A DNA stretch of 64,000 bases, taken from assembly GCF_030936135.1 (NCBI RefSeq), contig NC_082597.1:78846495-78910494 (forward strand), written 5' to 3'. This DNA is from Gavia stellata (Eukaryota; Chordata; Aves; Gaviiformes; Gaviidae). The notes beneath the pieces were generated by a model. It made no database searches. It was not told the origin of the DNA and worked only from the letters and a program-made list of their open reading frames with translations. A program made the position numbers and the translations under genes. Below, piece by piece: positions 9,792-24,700 of the stretch (position 1 is the first letter of the stretch; each line of letters opens with the position of its first letter).

Positions 9792-12700
9792 CTGAGAAGA
9801 GGAAGGATCATACAATTTAAAACACTTCCGTTATTTGAAATACGCATTTCACAAATGACTGTGAGATACAGTAGTGAGCTTGAGTTACCAAAATTAAGTT
9901 TTCATCAAGCCAGTACCTGCACTCATTTCTGAACATAAAGTAGTTGAAATCCAGCAACACAATTATGTACGTGATTCACTGTAGTAACACTTAAGGTGTA
10001 AATCAGTACTTCAACAAAACCCAGCACATATTATTTAATAAAATTTGGTAATAATTAATTGTTACCTCTGGACACACTCCAATCAATGCGTCTGCTTTGG
10101 AATAAAACTCTTCCTTTAGAGAAATAACTATCATTTGAAACTGTTCATGTGCCTGTTCTCTAATGAAACTTGACACCTTTGGAAAGAAGCCAAATATTTC
10201 AATAAGTCAGTTCCAGCAGACTTAAACCATGCTATAATTAGGGAATGATAAGGAAAGAACTGAACTATGTTAGCCACAGAATTCAGTTACGAAATAACCA
10301 GGATAAAATGAGAAATAAAACGGTCTTAAGACAGATACTTTGCATGTTCTTAAGACAACCCTTCAGATTTGCTGCTTTTTGAAAACGCCTAAGAAAATAA
10401 TCATTCACTCCAATGAACAAAGTCATAGAAAAAGGCCAGTGCCAATGAAAAATATTTTAACTTAATTAACTACAAAGGAAGGTGGAAAATCCTGAATAAG
10501 GGAAAAGTGTGAAAAGGTTGTTACTGGCTGTATACTAAGATCTTAAATATGTATTAGTTCGCTGCAGACAGCAACATTTTTTTTCAATGATCTGCAAAAT
10601 AAAATTACAAATATTAAGTTACGAATTGGTGACTGAATAAGGCAGTATCCCACAATATAAATTAAATGCTGAATAAAGAAAAACCACTACATTTTTAATT
10701 AGACTTTTTTCTGCACAGTTATAGCTACATGATATGGAAGTATGTTTTTTTTAATTGAAGAACTGCCTTTAGTGAGTTATATAATGCGCATTCATTTTAC
10801 AGTATAATTACAAGTAAATTACTGGAGATCTGCTTTCGTAAATCCTTAAACTGAAACAATGGAAAGATGACTACTTATTTCTAAGCATAAAAACTGGATA
10901 CCAGTGAGTACTAGCAACATATAATTTTCCATATAGCATTTTTGCTCACTTGCAGTATTTAATTCCTCTGTCTGAAGGTTTCGGTGCTTTCCAGTAACAA
11001 CTGCATCTTACAGATAAGAAAAGAGATACGAAAGACCCTGGGAGCAGGGAAACATTCCATGGATTATACTTGCAGATCACTGCAATTTTGCTTTTGCTCA
11101 TTCTGCAATTTAAGACACTTTTCACAAATGCTTAAAGAATAATCTAACTCTACTTTTAAGAATACCTAGATAGATGTTGAAGCCAATTAAAGGAATTTTC
11201 TAGGAAACCACTATTTTGTCACCCTCTTCCTGCATTACATGGGCAGCTGCTCTCCAAGTATATCAGACATCACAGCCAGTATCACAAGTTGCCTGCTTCA
11301 TGTTGCTTATGTGAAAAGAGCCGCCTTTTAATAATCCTGCCCCAACCTCTCCACGCTGCATCTCGTTACGGGAGCAGGCGGCAGGAAAAGGATGGCAGAA
11401 GGGCAGCAAACCAAAGGGGACATTCTGGACAGAGGCTACGCAACCGGCATGCCCCAGCCGTACGGGAGACAGGCATCTCTAGCCATGAAGGTTACAGGAC
11501 AGGTAGCAGCCCAATTCAACTTCCAAGCAGGAAGCTCAGCCTAACTTTTCAGTCAGATCAGATGGGCCCCAAGGACTCAACTAAAGGCTTAATGCAGGCT
11601 ACTAAGGCAATTTCAGGGTTAACACTAATGTGTAACATAATCCAAGTGTAATAGCTCTTTGGCCATAAAGTGGTATTTATGGATATTATTTTTATAAATA
11701 TACATTAGAACTTTCAATGCTTAAACTTTCTGCATTAGTGTTCTTTATTTTCTTGACATCATTGTTGCTGATACGTCAAATGAAATTATGATACTTTCAA
11801 ACTGTAAAAATACCCCCAACTGTAGTTTATAAGCCTAGGAAGCGTTCGGCTAGCATCTGTTAATATGACCATCTTTTGTGGATTACAAATGTGATTTTTA
11901 TCTGAAGAAAAGTAAACCAGATTTGAAATATGTTTGAATTGAGAAACCTGGCTGCATAAAAGAAAAATCAGCTATTCTTTGTTTATAGTGTTCTAAAGAA
12001 TGGTGCTTAGCACATTCTTAGGTATAAAGTGGACATCTCTTCTGCCAGATGTGTCAGAACGAGCCTACTCAGAAAGGCAAACTGCAGCAAAATGCCTCAT
12101 TACTGTGTCTGTCTCTTCAGCTGTATTAATGCAACTTTCCATATAGATTGCAAATGATGCTAACATCATGAACTTCATGGAATGTGTACGTAACTGGCGA
12201 CCGGTGCATCTGTAACTGCAACAGAACTTAAGTGGATAAACTAAAGTCATCCAGGTAATGACCTGCAATTTTGTTAGACACAATCTGGGACCCCTGCCCA
12301 GCTCCAGACAGAACCATAGAGAATTTTACTTTCATATCTGAAAGACCACCTCAGAAGACTGCAGAGATAGAAAGTACTAATCACCTAATACACTGCAGCT
12401 TTGATGAAAGGCAAAAATGTGAAATTTAGCATTTGTAATAGCAGACAAGACAGACAGTAAAGGAAAACTTGGAGGCAGCCTGTGTAACTCCAAGTCACCA
12501 GCCATGACACATTTGACTCCAGAATTAAGAATGACATCCAGAAAACACAATACTGGTATTTAACCAGAATACGTCATCTTCAACTGTTACGTCAACTCAT
12601 AGTGGTCCCCAGTGAAAGGCTAGTAACCAGAAAAGTATCCTGTTAAAAAGCTTAGATCACAGAGGTGTTTTGTGATCACTTGATGTGTAATCTTGTTTCT

Positions 12701-15700
12701 AATCATGTCATTGAGAGCCAAACCCTAAAGCTTGCTTAGTCATTTTCATGACAGTCCCATTACATCTAATGTGGTGTTGCTGAAACACACTAGACAGAGA
12801 TAAAACAAACTCAGGGCATATCTGCTTGGAAGTAGTGGATGATGGGTATCCCTCATGGACTTGTATCCCAAGGAACGTTTAAGGAACTTGGGTTCAGGAA
12901 AACACTTCTCACAACGTTATGCAGAGCCAGCAGTCTCCGAGAAGGAATTCTATCTGGCAGGCACAAGTAGTGGAGCTTCCCCAGCTGTCTGTTACAGAGC
13001 TACCCTCTGAGCAAACCCCATTAGGAAAGGAAGAAAGAAAAAAAAAAAAAAAAAGATAAAAAAGTTTGGTGTTTATAAAACTGCTTCTGTTTGTTAGGCT
13101 CTACAAAGACTGACATCACTATCAATGCAAGCAGAAATATAGCTTGATCTTACTTTATGTGGAAAGGAATGTTTCTGTAGAAAAAAATCCAGGCACATGC
13201 GGAGATCTTTTTGATTCCTTTCCTACATAGTATCTCCTTGTATTGAGTCTCCTCCTCACAGAGGCTGACATCTACAGCTGGCAGTCCTTACTGTTTGTAT
13301 TCTATCATAAGTTTGTGTTACGGTGAATAGTTATTAGCAAAAAAGGAAAGAGAAATTGAGAGGAGGACAGGAAGCTATTTTAATCAAGCAAGAATTCATG
13401 TAGCTAAAATGATGGGAGTGATAGCCCTCAATTGGTGTTAATGTAAAAATATTTAGTAGCCTGATTATATAAAACAAGTACACCAGTGATAGAATGAGTT
13501 GATTTTCAACATGCAGATACACTCCTTTCTCCTTTTTAGAGGTAAGGGAACTCAAAGGCCTTAAAAATTCCAACCAAACAAACCCAACCAGCAATTCACA
13601 AGTGACCTTCATGTCTGACTGTACCACACGTGGTCATGCGGCATACTTTCACACTCCTGACCTATTTTTCTCAACTTCACAGACTGCGGACTGATTAAAA
13701 CACACTTAGATTTATGAATTTAAACCTAGCCCTAGTCTAACGTCTCACACAACCATTATTTCAGCCCTAAACCCAGTATATTTTAAAACAGGTTAAGATA
13801 GTGTCATCAATCTCTTTATCCCAACAACCTGTAATGAAAAGTAGCCATTCTTCTACAAAAAATAGCATTATATTGTCAATAAAAGGATAAGGTGAAAGGG
13901 ACCAACTTACTTTATCAATGTTTGTGTTATCCAGGGCAGCATCTATCTCATCTAAAATAAAAAAAGGTGGTGGCCGAAAACTGTAGAAGACAAGACAGTA
14001 TTTTGCATTTAGATGCAAAAATGTTAACAAACATGCTAATTACTTTAGAGATTCACTTACTCTATCATAAAATTTTGATAGGAAGTAATGACAGGTAGAG
14101 AATAAGGACTTTAGTAACCTTTGAATACTCTATTAGCAGATTTTTTTAACATGTTTGTAAGTGTAACACTATCTTCCTGCCACTTAGCCACATACTTGGA
14201 TAATAACCATAATATTTCTTTTACCTGTGTATAGCAAACACAAGAGCCAGGGCTGCCACAGATTTTTCACCTCCTGACAAACTGTCCATTGGCATAAAGC
14301 GTTTTCCTGGAGCCACGCAGTTAAAGCCAATGCCTTCCAGATAAGGCTCCTCAGGATTTTCAGGACTAAGGAATGCCTGGAAACACATACATTTCAATAT
14401 TAATGAATTATAATAATAATATAAATTTATAAAATTATTAAGATGGATATTTTTTAGGTTTAAATACTGACTGAGCTAGCATTGAAACTGGTAAGTTAGC
14501 TTCATTTGTAGGAAACACCTGTTCATCTACGCTGAAGAGCAGCACTATAAAACTTCCCAGTGAATACGCCTTTGTTAATGAATCATGAGTTAGGAGGCTA
14601 ATTAACAAAACCATTTGGAAATGGCTCCACAGACTTGTTATTTACAAACTTTCAACTACTAAATAAACTTGACTTTATCACCTTTTATGTAATTGCTTTT
14701 ATTTTTTATCAATTATTAAAATTTTAGACTTCAAAAGCAGTTTTCTTTTTTGTTTAGAAGTAAATATACTTCCAAAACTACACATTTTTGTGCAAGGTTA
14801 GTTTTACAAAATCTAGCTTTGAGCTGGAGAAAGATTTTAATATAGGTAGTCTTTCTCTACACTTTATATCCTGGTTCCCACATCCAAAAATCAAAAGTAT
14901 TACTTTAAAGAACTGGCCATTCTACCAAACCCTTAAAAAGGTATGATAGATAAGCTAATTGCTACATGGTTTATTTTTCCCATTAAATAGAACAGACAAT
15001 AAAATAATAGAGTCTTTTCCCCTCTGCACAAGTGGATACAGATAAAAAAAAAATTTCCATAGTTAACACTCATTTCAAATGGCTCCTCTCAGATCATAGA
15101 TACAGTGAAAAAAAACCAAACCAAAACACTACATGTACTTCCAATTTAAAATAATTTCTGTGGTAAACAGTCCTGGAAGTAAGCTATTGCGCTTGCTGTA
15201 TCTTTGTTTTGTTGGAGGTATGCGTATTTTCCTCTTTTTCTCTGCTGAGAGAATGCCTGTCATTATTATTACCATATTCTTCAGGCTGTAAACATGTCAG
15301 ATCTCTTGCAGTGCAACTCCCAGTCCTATACCATTGCATGGATCTGTGCAAGAGGAAGTCTTCAGGTGTATGGACACTGTTAACAAAAATCATCTTGTAG
15401 CTTACTAGGGTACATATATTCCATGCTCATGAAGACATAAAAAGGAATGGCATTTCTCTCTCCACAGAAGGAAGATGGAAGAGAACTGGTGGCGAACCCA
15501 GCAGTAAATCTGTGTACGTACAATTCCTTCGGCTGTAGTTTCTTTTAAAGTACATCTAACACACAATGTGCCGATGAAATAAATTTTACTGAGCAATATA
15601 TTTAATGCATGAATGTTCTGAGCCCAGAATCTCTGGAAGTTAAACTAACTCCACCTATCAAAGCTTCTCTTTTTTTGACTGGATAGTAAAGCATTATTAA

Positions 15701-18700
15701 TAAATGCTACTAATAAAATAATATTAAAATATAAAATTTAATATTAATAAATTTTTGTGTTAACAATTGTTAAGGTTGCTTAAAAAGCATCTGTTCAAGC
15801 TGCAACCTAGGCCACCTCCTCTGATGGCAAAACTCAGAGCTTACCCTTTCCTTAGCTAATCACAGCAATCACTTCTTGTCCAATGCAATTAGACCAGCTT
15901 CCCTCAGCTGCTATGTCAGTATCTAGTAGGCAGTTTTAGCTTCCCAGCTAGTCACAGGATAATCTCGACCAGGTTACCACTATGGCTCAAATCAAGGCAC
16001 AGCATCACACACCTCAGAAAGAAAGCACTCAACTCATTATTTTTGGCAACGCATCTGGAAAATACTGGTTGTTTCAGAGTGATGCAAAGTCAAGACCTGC
16101 CTGATGTTTAGTCTAGGGGAGAAGGCATGTGCCCAGTAATCATGAAGAAAGAAATGCTTTATTATCCTGTCCAACCTAGAAGCAGAAATGATATATTTAG
16201 AGATATTTAAGTGTTCATTGAATATCAGATTCTGAGGGAAAACACAAAATCTGAAGTTTAATACAGACAAGAGTTCAAGCTTGAGCCCTTTAAACATTCA
16301 ACCATCTACAGAATTTGATGTAACCGAAGCATTTGGGAGTTTCCACTTTATTTTTGGCATTAATACTGGAACACTAGCAAAGATTAATACAATTGCAACA
16401 CAATTGTTCTACAGGTTTCCTAAAAGTTGCAAACATATTAAGTCTTATCTTTTTAAAATATTTATTTAAGTGGGGTAAAAAGGAGCTTCTAAACCTCATA
16501 CAAAACACTGGCACTGAAACAGTGATATATGATTTTTAGTTTCATCTATACTAATGATTAAATGTTTTAAACTACTGATTATTGGTATCACTAGATCTGT
16601 AAACCAATGTTATTTTTAAATGAAGTACTCAAATATATTTCACATTTGTGCCATGGTAATTTACAAGTCTGCTACAACTGAGTAGTTCCTGATTTTGTTA
16701 ACACTTTAGATCACATTTCTCTGTGTAATGTCAAACACGCTTTGGTATATTACCTATTCCTCCTGTGTCCCTAAAATTCTTAAGTCTTTATTATTTGTGT
16801 GATTTTCTTCTTCAGGACTGGAACTGTCTTTGGAAACTGAAAGTGTTAGTAAGTTCTCTTATTCTAGATAACAAAGCATTAAGTAGGCCTTTTAAGCCAA
16901 GCATGTAAGAACATGACACACCTGAGCACTACTGTTTCTGCAAAGTTTCTTGTAGATCTGATCAATAGCTATGGAGGCATGCTCAAAGCACCGGCTAAAA
17001 AGCTCGTATCTCCTTTTTTTCACCTGTTCAAATTCTTGCTTGCATATTCTGGCCTCCTTTCTGCTGGTCTCAAAAGCTATGAGAAAAATTACTGAAATTA
17101 CTCCATAATAAGCCTCTAAGCAAATACACAGAACAAATAGATATTGTGTATCATAACAAGCATCACGGAAAATATTTATTGCAGAAAAAGGTTCTCATGC
17201 ACATACAAGGAGCATACCAATATTATGAGTCTCCTTCCAGATTTCAAATGGAGGCCCCAAAACCTGACAAGTTGGGATGTATTCATCGTCTACTCTATGC
17301 CACATTTATCTGGAGCAACAAACAAAATTATTCTCCTAATTCCTTCTCTAAGGTGGGTAGCCTTAAGCACTGCCAGCATTTACCTGTTACAGCTTCAGAA
17401 CTCCTTGGTTTTCTTAATATGTTAATGTCTGCAATGCTCTTTGAGGATACCAATAATTTTGCAGTAATGCTCATGTCTGAGTTCTGGACAACATATGTAT
17501 GTTCCTTCAATTATTTAAGAAAAATTTAAAGAATTTAATGATTAAAGTCGGTAATTTTTAGAAAATAAAATACTTCATGATGTAGTTTGGCCAACAAAGT
17601 ACCTTCCCAATAATTCAATCTGTATTTCAATAAACTACTGCAGAGTAAAGTATATGTCAGTAAATTGTTTACATATGGTTAGAAAAACAACTGAGGATAA
17701 ACACTTGAGCACAAAAACTACCTTAATATCTGAAAGCAGCAAAGCCAGCAGGACCAACCCCAGAAAGAGGAATTTCAATTAGGGTGAAAACTCTCACAGT
17801 CACAAAAGTGATTAATGTGAAAGACTCAGTGTTACCATTTATTGATTCCTGGAACTTGTCCCGAGCTATCTGTAATTTCTCTACTGCTCTCAGGTTTGGA
17901 GCAGCTGTCTTCATTAAAGTAGTTTCTTTAGATTTTATTTCCTGCTGCATCTGGTTCAGATGATCTTCTATATCTTCATCAGACTCTAGGTCCTAAAAGA
18001 AAGAAATAAAAATACTTTATTACAATAAAATTTGCTTTTAGGGCAAGACATTTCAACATATATGGCAAGCACTCATGGTTTCTGGAAGAAGTACCCCACT
18101 CATCAAATAGCTTTAACTGGCAACAAAACAAAAAACTCCGCTTGGAGTCTTAGTTCTCAGAATAAATCTACTAGGTCCTAAGCATTGTTCCACAAGACCT
18201 TTAAAAACAGACAACAAACTCCCTTCAGCCTAGACGTCTGCGTTAAAATACAACACAGGAGGAGGATTAGCTGGCTTCATTCACTACTTGATTTGTGAAG
18301 AAAACCTTTGAAGACAGGTTCTCAATGAATTCTTAGAGACAAGTTCCAGTGATGACAGATTCATCCCTTGTTTTGTACCTAGCCTCTGACATTTAATTAT
18401 TTTCTTTATGATTAAAAAGGAAAAGAAAATTACAAAAAACTGCTGAGAAAACATGACCCAATGGACTGTTACAGAGGGAAGTATGGTAAGTCTCAGTCTC
18501 TGAAAATACTACAGAGAGAAGGGGGTACAAACTCCCTGGCAGCCAGTCATTGGTTTCTAGAATTTTCAAATATAACCCATAGTGTTGGAACTTAAAGGCA
18601 GAAGGTAAAGGAGGAAAGAAAAATCAGATTTATATTTACAATTTCTCCATTCTATTTTTATGGTTTAGGTAAGCTTTAAATTAAATTTAGTTTTATGGGA

Positions 18701-21700
18701 AGTTGACCTATCCAGAAATCCCATACATTAGTGCCATGTATGACTGCAAAACCAAAACACACACACATGCACTTGACAGCATTTTTAGTAAGCTTCATTT
18801 AAAGGCTAGGGTGAAGAATGAATAATTTCAACAAATAAAATATTTTAAATAAAGATAAAAAACTCAATCTCTAATATTTCAAACAAAAAAGATTACCTTC
18901 AGGTCTTCTGCTAGGCTGCTGTAGTCTATCTGAATTGCCTCTTCCCTTTCATAGATACTTGAGGTAGTCTGAGTGCCTTCTGTTTCAGTTCCTAGCTATA
19001 AATACGAAGGACATCCCAGTTCAGGAAAATGACAGTTAACTTCTAAACTGTTGAAACAATACATTAAAAGGATATAAAATGAGGAGACAGTGGTAACATG
19101 GTATGAAAAACTTATTCCACAGCTCCTCCCCTAGCCAGAAATGGAGCTAACAGTTAATTGAGTCTAATTAAAAAATGCACCTTTCAAATGACGATGAAAA
19201 CATCTGCTAAGTTCAGTTTGAAGCTAAGATGAAAGCAGCGGTAATGTATTTAGAACAATGGGCATACTGTAAATCTCCTGATTGGAAAGATATATGCTCC
19301 ACTGATAATTCAACCCCCTTTCACGGAAAGGCTCTGAAGTGTGTAAGTCGAGGCATTTCTTTCACTCAGCTGGCCTCAGAAGAAATGAGTAGCTTCAATT
19401 CTGTACGTCATCAGCAGGGTATCCCTGGACACTGTAAGCCTGGATTTTAAACAGCTACTTCCCCTTGAATGAAACATGAGCTGCGTGTCGTTATCAGTCC
19501 CTTTCCCACCCAGATTCTGTCTCAGAACCAAATCTTACTAGTCTTCTCAGTGATATTAATTAGGAATCTAAGTTGCTATTCCTACTGCCCACCTCCTTGG
19601 TTTCATCTCTTCCTTGTTCTTAAACAGCGAGAGCTGAGCTGCCTACATACTCTGATCATTAACAGTTCACGCCCTTTCCCTTCAAAGGCCGCCTACCTCA
19701 CTGCCTTCTGTCTTCTGACCCACTCATTCATCCCTATCCTCCAGCAAAAGTACTCTTCTAAGGAACGGGTTCAACAAGACTACTCCTAAATCCACCAACT
19801 TGTTTAACAAGTCATTCAAAACCCATCACACTTTTCTTTTTAACAGTGGAGAAAGTTTAATTTCTCCTCACAAAAGGTATGCTGGAAAAAGAGGGAAGAC
19901 TGAGAAAAATAATGAGCGTCAATCCTCTGACAGCAGGAGCATTTCGATTTTAGCCTATCCCTGATTTCTGTGAATATATGTATCTACTGAAGACAAAAGG
20001 ATTACTTTAGACAGCATTTTGTATTATGGATGATTAACCAAATGTTATCTCAATCCATGTACATGCCATATTTATTTACATTTCTGAATTGACCCCTGTG
20101 TGTCCTCTTACACATGCGTATCTAGAATACTCTTTCATACCAATTTTCTTGTACCGTAGCAATTTTACATATTTCACAGGAGTACATTTCAAGCACAAGC
20201 AAAAATACTTGCAAACAATATTTCTGTCTACAAAAGTAAACAAAAATCCTTCTCTTGAATGGATGAGGCCTGATCACGTGAAACCAATGTATTTATTTTA
20301 ACATTACTATGTAAGACAAACAGTCCTGTAAAGAAGAAATAAGTATCTTTAAATTCAAGACCGAATAATTGCTCCTCCGTGATTATCTACCTTCTGTAAA
20401 CATTTTAAGTACCTCTACTTCACTGATGTCATCCAGTGATCCAGACAGGAGCTTTATTTTCAAGTCCTGCACCTTGCATTCAAGAAGCATATTATGTCGT
20501 CTTAATCTTTTCTCTTCCAGAGCAGTTTCTATAGCTGTAGCTTCCTTTTGCAATTTTGTAGCTTCCCTACGTACACAAAAGGCACGAAACAAAGAGCAGA
20601 AGCATCGCTGCCAGTAACATCCACAGCCATGCAGCATGAAAACAAGATACCAAGCACAAAGAGGGTTTTTTCCTTTACAACCCCCAGCAAACATAAAAGG
20701 ACAATGGTACTTAACTACTTCTATCCCTTTCATTCTCCCAAATTACTCAAGAGGGAGCTGGGAACCATACGCTATTGTAGCACGCACGCTAACACTCTGC
20801 TATTCTGTATTAACTCTTAACTCTATCACAAGGTAAATGCTAGTAGCACAGACATAGTTTCTGTATACTGCCAAGTTCCCACTATAGCACATTCAAATAT
20901 CCATCTTTCCTAACTACAACTAAACTCTGTTCTGTTCAGCTCTGCTGAACATATATGGAGATTTGTTCTTTTTAAAATTTAATCAAGTATCTTTTATCAT
21001 TACTTTACTTGAAATACACCTTGATTCTTTGCAACAAGTTCCTTTGATAGCATCAAGTTGCTAAATAAGGCAGAGACATAACAGTCTCATATTTGTTGAA
21101 ATTACACACTATAAAATGAATTACTAGGCATACAATCTATGAGTTTATATAAAATTCTGTAAGTTTACCTAGCCATACTGTAACAGCATGTCAGTTCTTT
21201 TTAAACATAAAGACGACTCCTGATTAAGAGACATCAAACGCATCAATAATAAGCAAGCATAAGAAAACTCAAGTATAAACTGTCCCCAAAGCAGTTGATT
21301 TAAAAGAATAGTAAAGACAAAATAGTGACCTAAAATTAGTTTAAGGTATCCAACACTTGAAAGGCCTGGAGAAAATGAGAACACTGAAATCAGAAAAAAA
21401 ACACTCCCATTAATTGAACTGACAGTACAACTCAAAACAAAACTATGAAACTACCAGCAAACTTAATACGCCCCCCAATCAAGTTGTAAGCTAATATATA
21501 CTTATCAGAAGTCACTATATATTCGTCAGAAATCACGAGACCTATCACTAGGTAGATAATGCGATAATTTTACTCTATATGGTTTATGGGATGGCTCTCA
21601 TGAAATAATCTTGTTCACGTTACTTTTGGGAACCACATACCAAATTAGAAACACTTTTTAACTAATGCATACTGTAAATGCAAATTACCATGTCTCTAAT

Positions 21701-24700
21701 GAATCTTTCACAAGAAAACAGAACAAGAGAAATTCAAGTATCTGATCACTAAAACTCTTCTAAATATTATCACATTAATAATTTTCCCAGGAGTACAATT
21801 AGTAATTACCTATTAAGAGTTAACAACGTCTTTCTGAACTCTTCAACTTCATTTTGGGTTTTTATAACCTCAGATTTATGAGCACTTAATCTATCCTTAA
21901 GATGTTGCTGCTCCTCCACAGTTTCATTCACTTTTTTTAGAAGCTTTTCCTCATCCTGCATAGAAATATTTACATTTTTAACCTTTCAAAAATCTTGATA
22001 TGGAACCTTTATTATACAGAAAGAAAGAGTTTAAAGTTTAAACCTGTTACAATACATTCAAATGTGTTATAGCTCAAAATCTGAAAGGCACCGGGAAAAC
22101 AGCCCATCTTATACACAGGAAGATCCAGGTGTTTCGTATACGTAGGCACAGCCAGCTCCAGATTTGTGACTGTACCAGACTAAACTATAAAGCCACCAAA
22201 CAAGGCAGGGATCCTAGGACGCCTATGATCTGTAGGCTACTCCATTTTCCTCAGTTAGTTCCTTAGCCCTGCAAAAATGATCCCATCTGCTGTACATCTA
22301 CAACATATTTAGCAAGACCTAAGTTAACCTGAAATCCTTTGAAAAGTATTGTTCATTACAGATAAATCCTGAGGCAATCCGCAGAGAACAAAGGATCTGT
22401 GGAGGTACTCTATAAGAGTCTTCCCCTATATAATGCATACCACTAAATTGCTAGAAATTAGGTGCTAGACTATAGCAAACCTAACGCCACAGGCACAAAG
22501 ACACGGCCCTTAAGAGACTAGTATTATAGCAACCTTATCAAGACTTACGCTGTTGCAGTATCCAAACAAAGTACCTTCAGAATTTAGTACAAACAATCCT
22601 TCTCTAGGACAAAAATATCTGAATTTGCTCAGTCATATTTCAGAAGAATTAGGCACACAGGCATGAAGTTAGACATGTTTTTGTGCGTGACTGAGTAAGG
22701 GCCTATTGTTTTTCCTCAGTATCAGAAATACATGCCTTCAAATGATGCATATGGGATTTTTTTTCCCCCACTTTGGGGCAGTTTTACATTTCATTTTTAT
22801 TTTTATTCAAAGTACTATTACACATCTTTTCTTCTTCACTTTCCAGTGCACCACAAACACAGTTTATTTAACAAGCAACATTAACACAACAAAAAATTAC
22901 TTATGAATAAAGAGCACTATGAAGGAGGAATCCATACGTATTACTTCAACTAAAACTCTAAATTAGTTTAGTTTTCATAGAATTATTTTAAGTCTATTAG
23001 TGGCTGTGAAGCACCTTTAAGATGCAAAGCACCAGAGTTGTTTACTATTACTCATAAAATCTTCTAAAGAATCTCAGCCACATGCTACTAGTTTTACCTG
23101 CAGTCATAGGCTGCCTTTTCCCATAAACTAAACACAATATGGCACTGTACATACAGTAATACCAAATGTAATTTTTAGTAAGATTACTTTTAATAATTAA
23201 TAGGACAGGTTATTGCAATGTTAAAATGACAATATGCAACTGCATTTTTCTTAACACTTACAGTCAACATTGAATTAAGCCCTAGAATTACTCAATAGCA
23301 TCAGCTACACTTACTCAAAATTGTAATTCAATGCATTCTCTCCTCTCAATGAGAGAAAGAGAAAGAGACACATTTTACCTTCTGTAGCCCGATAATCTCA
23401 GCTTCATCTTTATGAATGGTCTCCCTCAACTTGCTGATTGTGTTTGTTAATTTTTTTAGATGATCACGATTGTATTCCAGCTGAATGCTTAGTCGTGTCT
23501 TCTGATTTTCAAACTCCAGTCTAGTCAAAGTACAGTATTTCAAAACAACACTTACAAAGCAGGCTAGTAACTGTGATTTAAAAGTTATTACAAGATACAT
23601 TTTCACTTTGGCTATTTAGATAGCATTTTTGTATCTTCTACATGAACACAAAAATTTGCATCATCGATTCCACTACACCACATCCTGTGGATATACTGGA
23701 AGTTACAAAAATACAGTGATAATAGCTCAAGAAATACAATATAAAGATACAGTATGGCTACATTCAATATGAAAAGTAACACTAAAAGTTCAAGTATCTC
23801 AGTTTGAATTATGTACCTGTAAATGATCCAGGTATGAGCTGGGCAAAAGCTACACTGATGCTGGGTATTTAGCCAATGCCCATACTCCCTGCTCAGCCTC
23901 CAAAAGCCTCCTAGCCAGCTGGCTGAATATTATAAGGAACCTATCTCAGTTGGGAGATGGCAATTAAGAAGCATGAGACCAGAGCTTTTTAAGCCATATT
24001 CAGCCTTGCTTATCATCTCTCAGCTGAAACCTGTAGTTGTTTATAGGGGTACAATGGCAGGAACTTCTACACGTGCTGCTGTGAGAAAGGATTAAAGTAA
24101 AACTAAGTGGCTGTTTACAGAAAGTTCTCTCAGCTGTTACTGTCTGCCTCTGAGCTTTATGCTTGCCAAATGATTTACTACTAGTGCCACATCTGTTGTT
24201 CAGGCAAAAGGGCTGGCACAACACCAGCTACGTGCTCTTTAGACCTGGGCAAGAAGGCACCATAGCACAGGCTTACAGGACTAATGATGGCAAGTTAGGG
24301 CACAAGCAAGGCCAAGGCTGTATGTGCAGTGCAGCATAAGGCCATTCAAAAAGATCCTCTTTTTATTGTTCTACATTACTAACTTCTTGCACTTCACCAG
24401 ACTTCAGTTCTTGCAAACATAAATAAACATCGCTTCAGCCAGCAGGTGCTTTAACCACAACTGAATGCACTGCACTACTACCTCACTGCAGCCCTAGCCA
24501 AAAACATGCATTTGGACCAGTTTCTAAAAACCAGTCAGAGAGTCTCTTAGCAGCTGAAAAGAAAATGGAGTTCAGTGCTACCCATTAAACTAGTCATGTA
24601 GAAAAGGTGTGGTTTCCATAAATAATGTCAGGAAATGCACTAACTATCATCTGCCTGAAAATGTCTGTAGTACAAGCAGACAGTTCATTTTAACATTCTC

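Noticed and set aside
11289-11651. 120-codon + strand open frame
   Set aside because: Antisense within SMC1B intron 23, no recognisable family, no clear promoter or splice sites.
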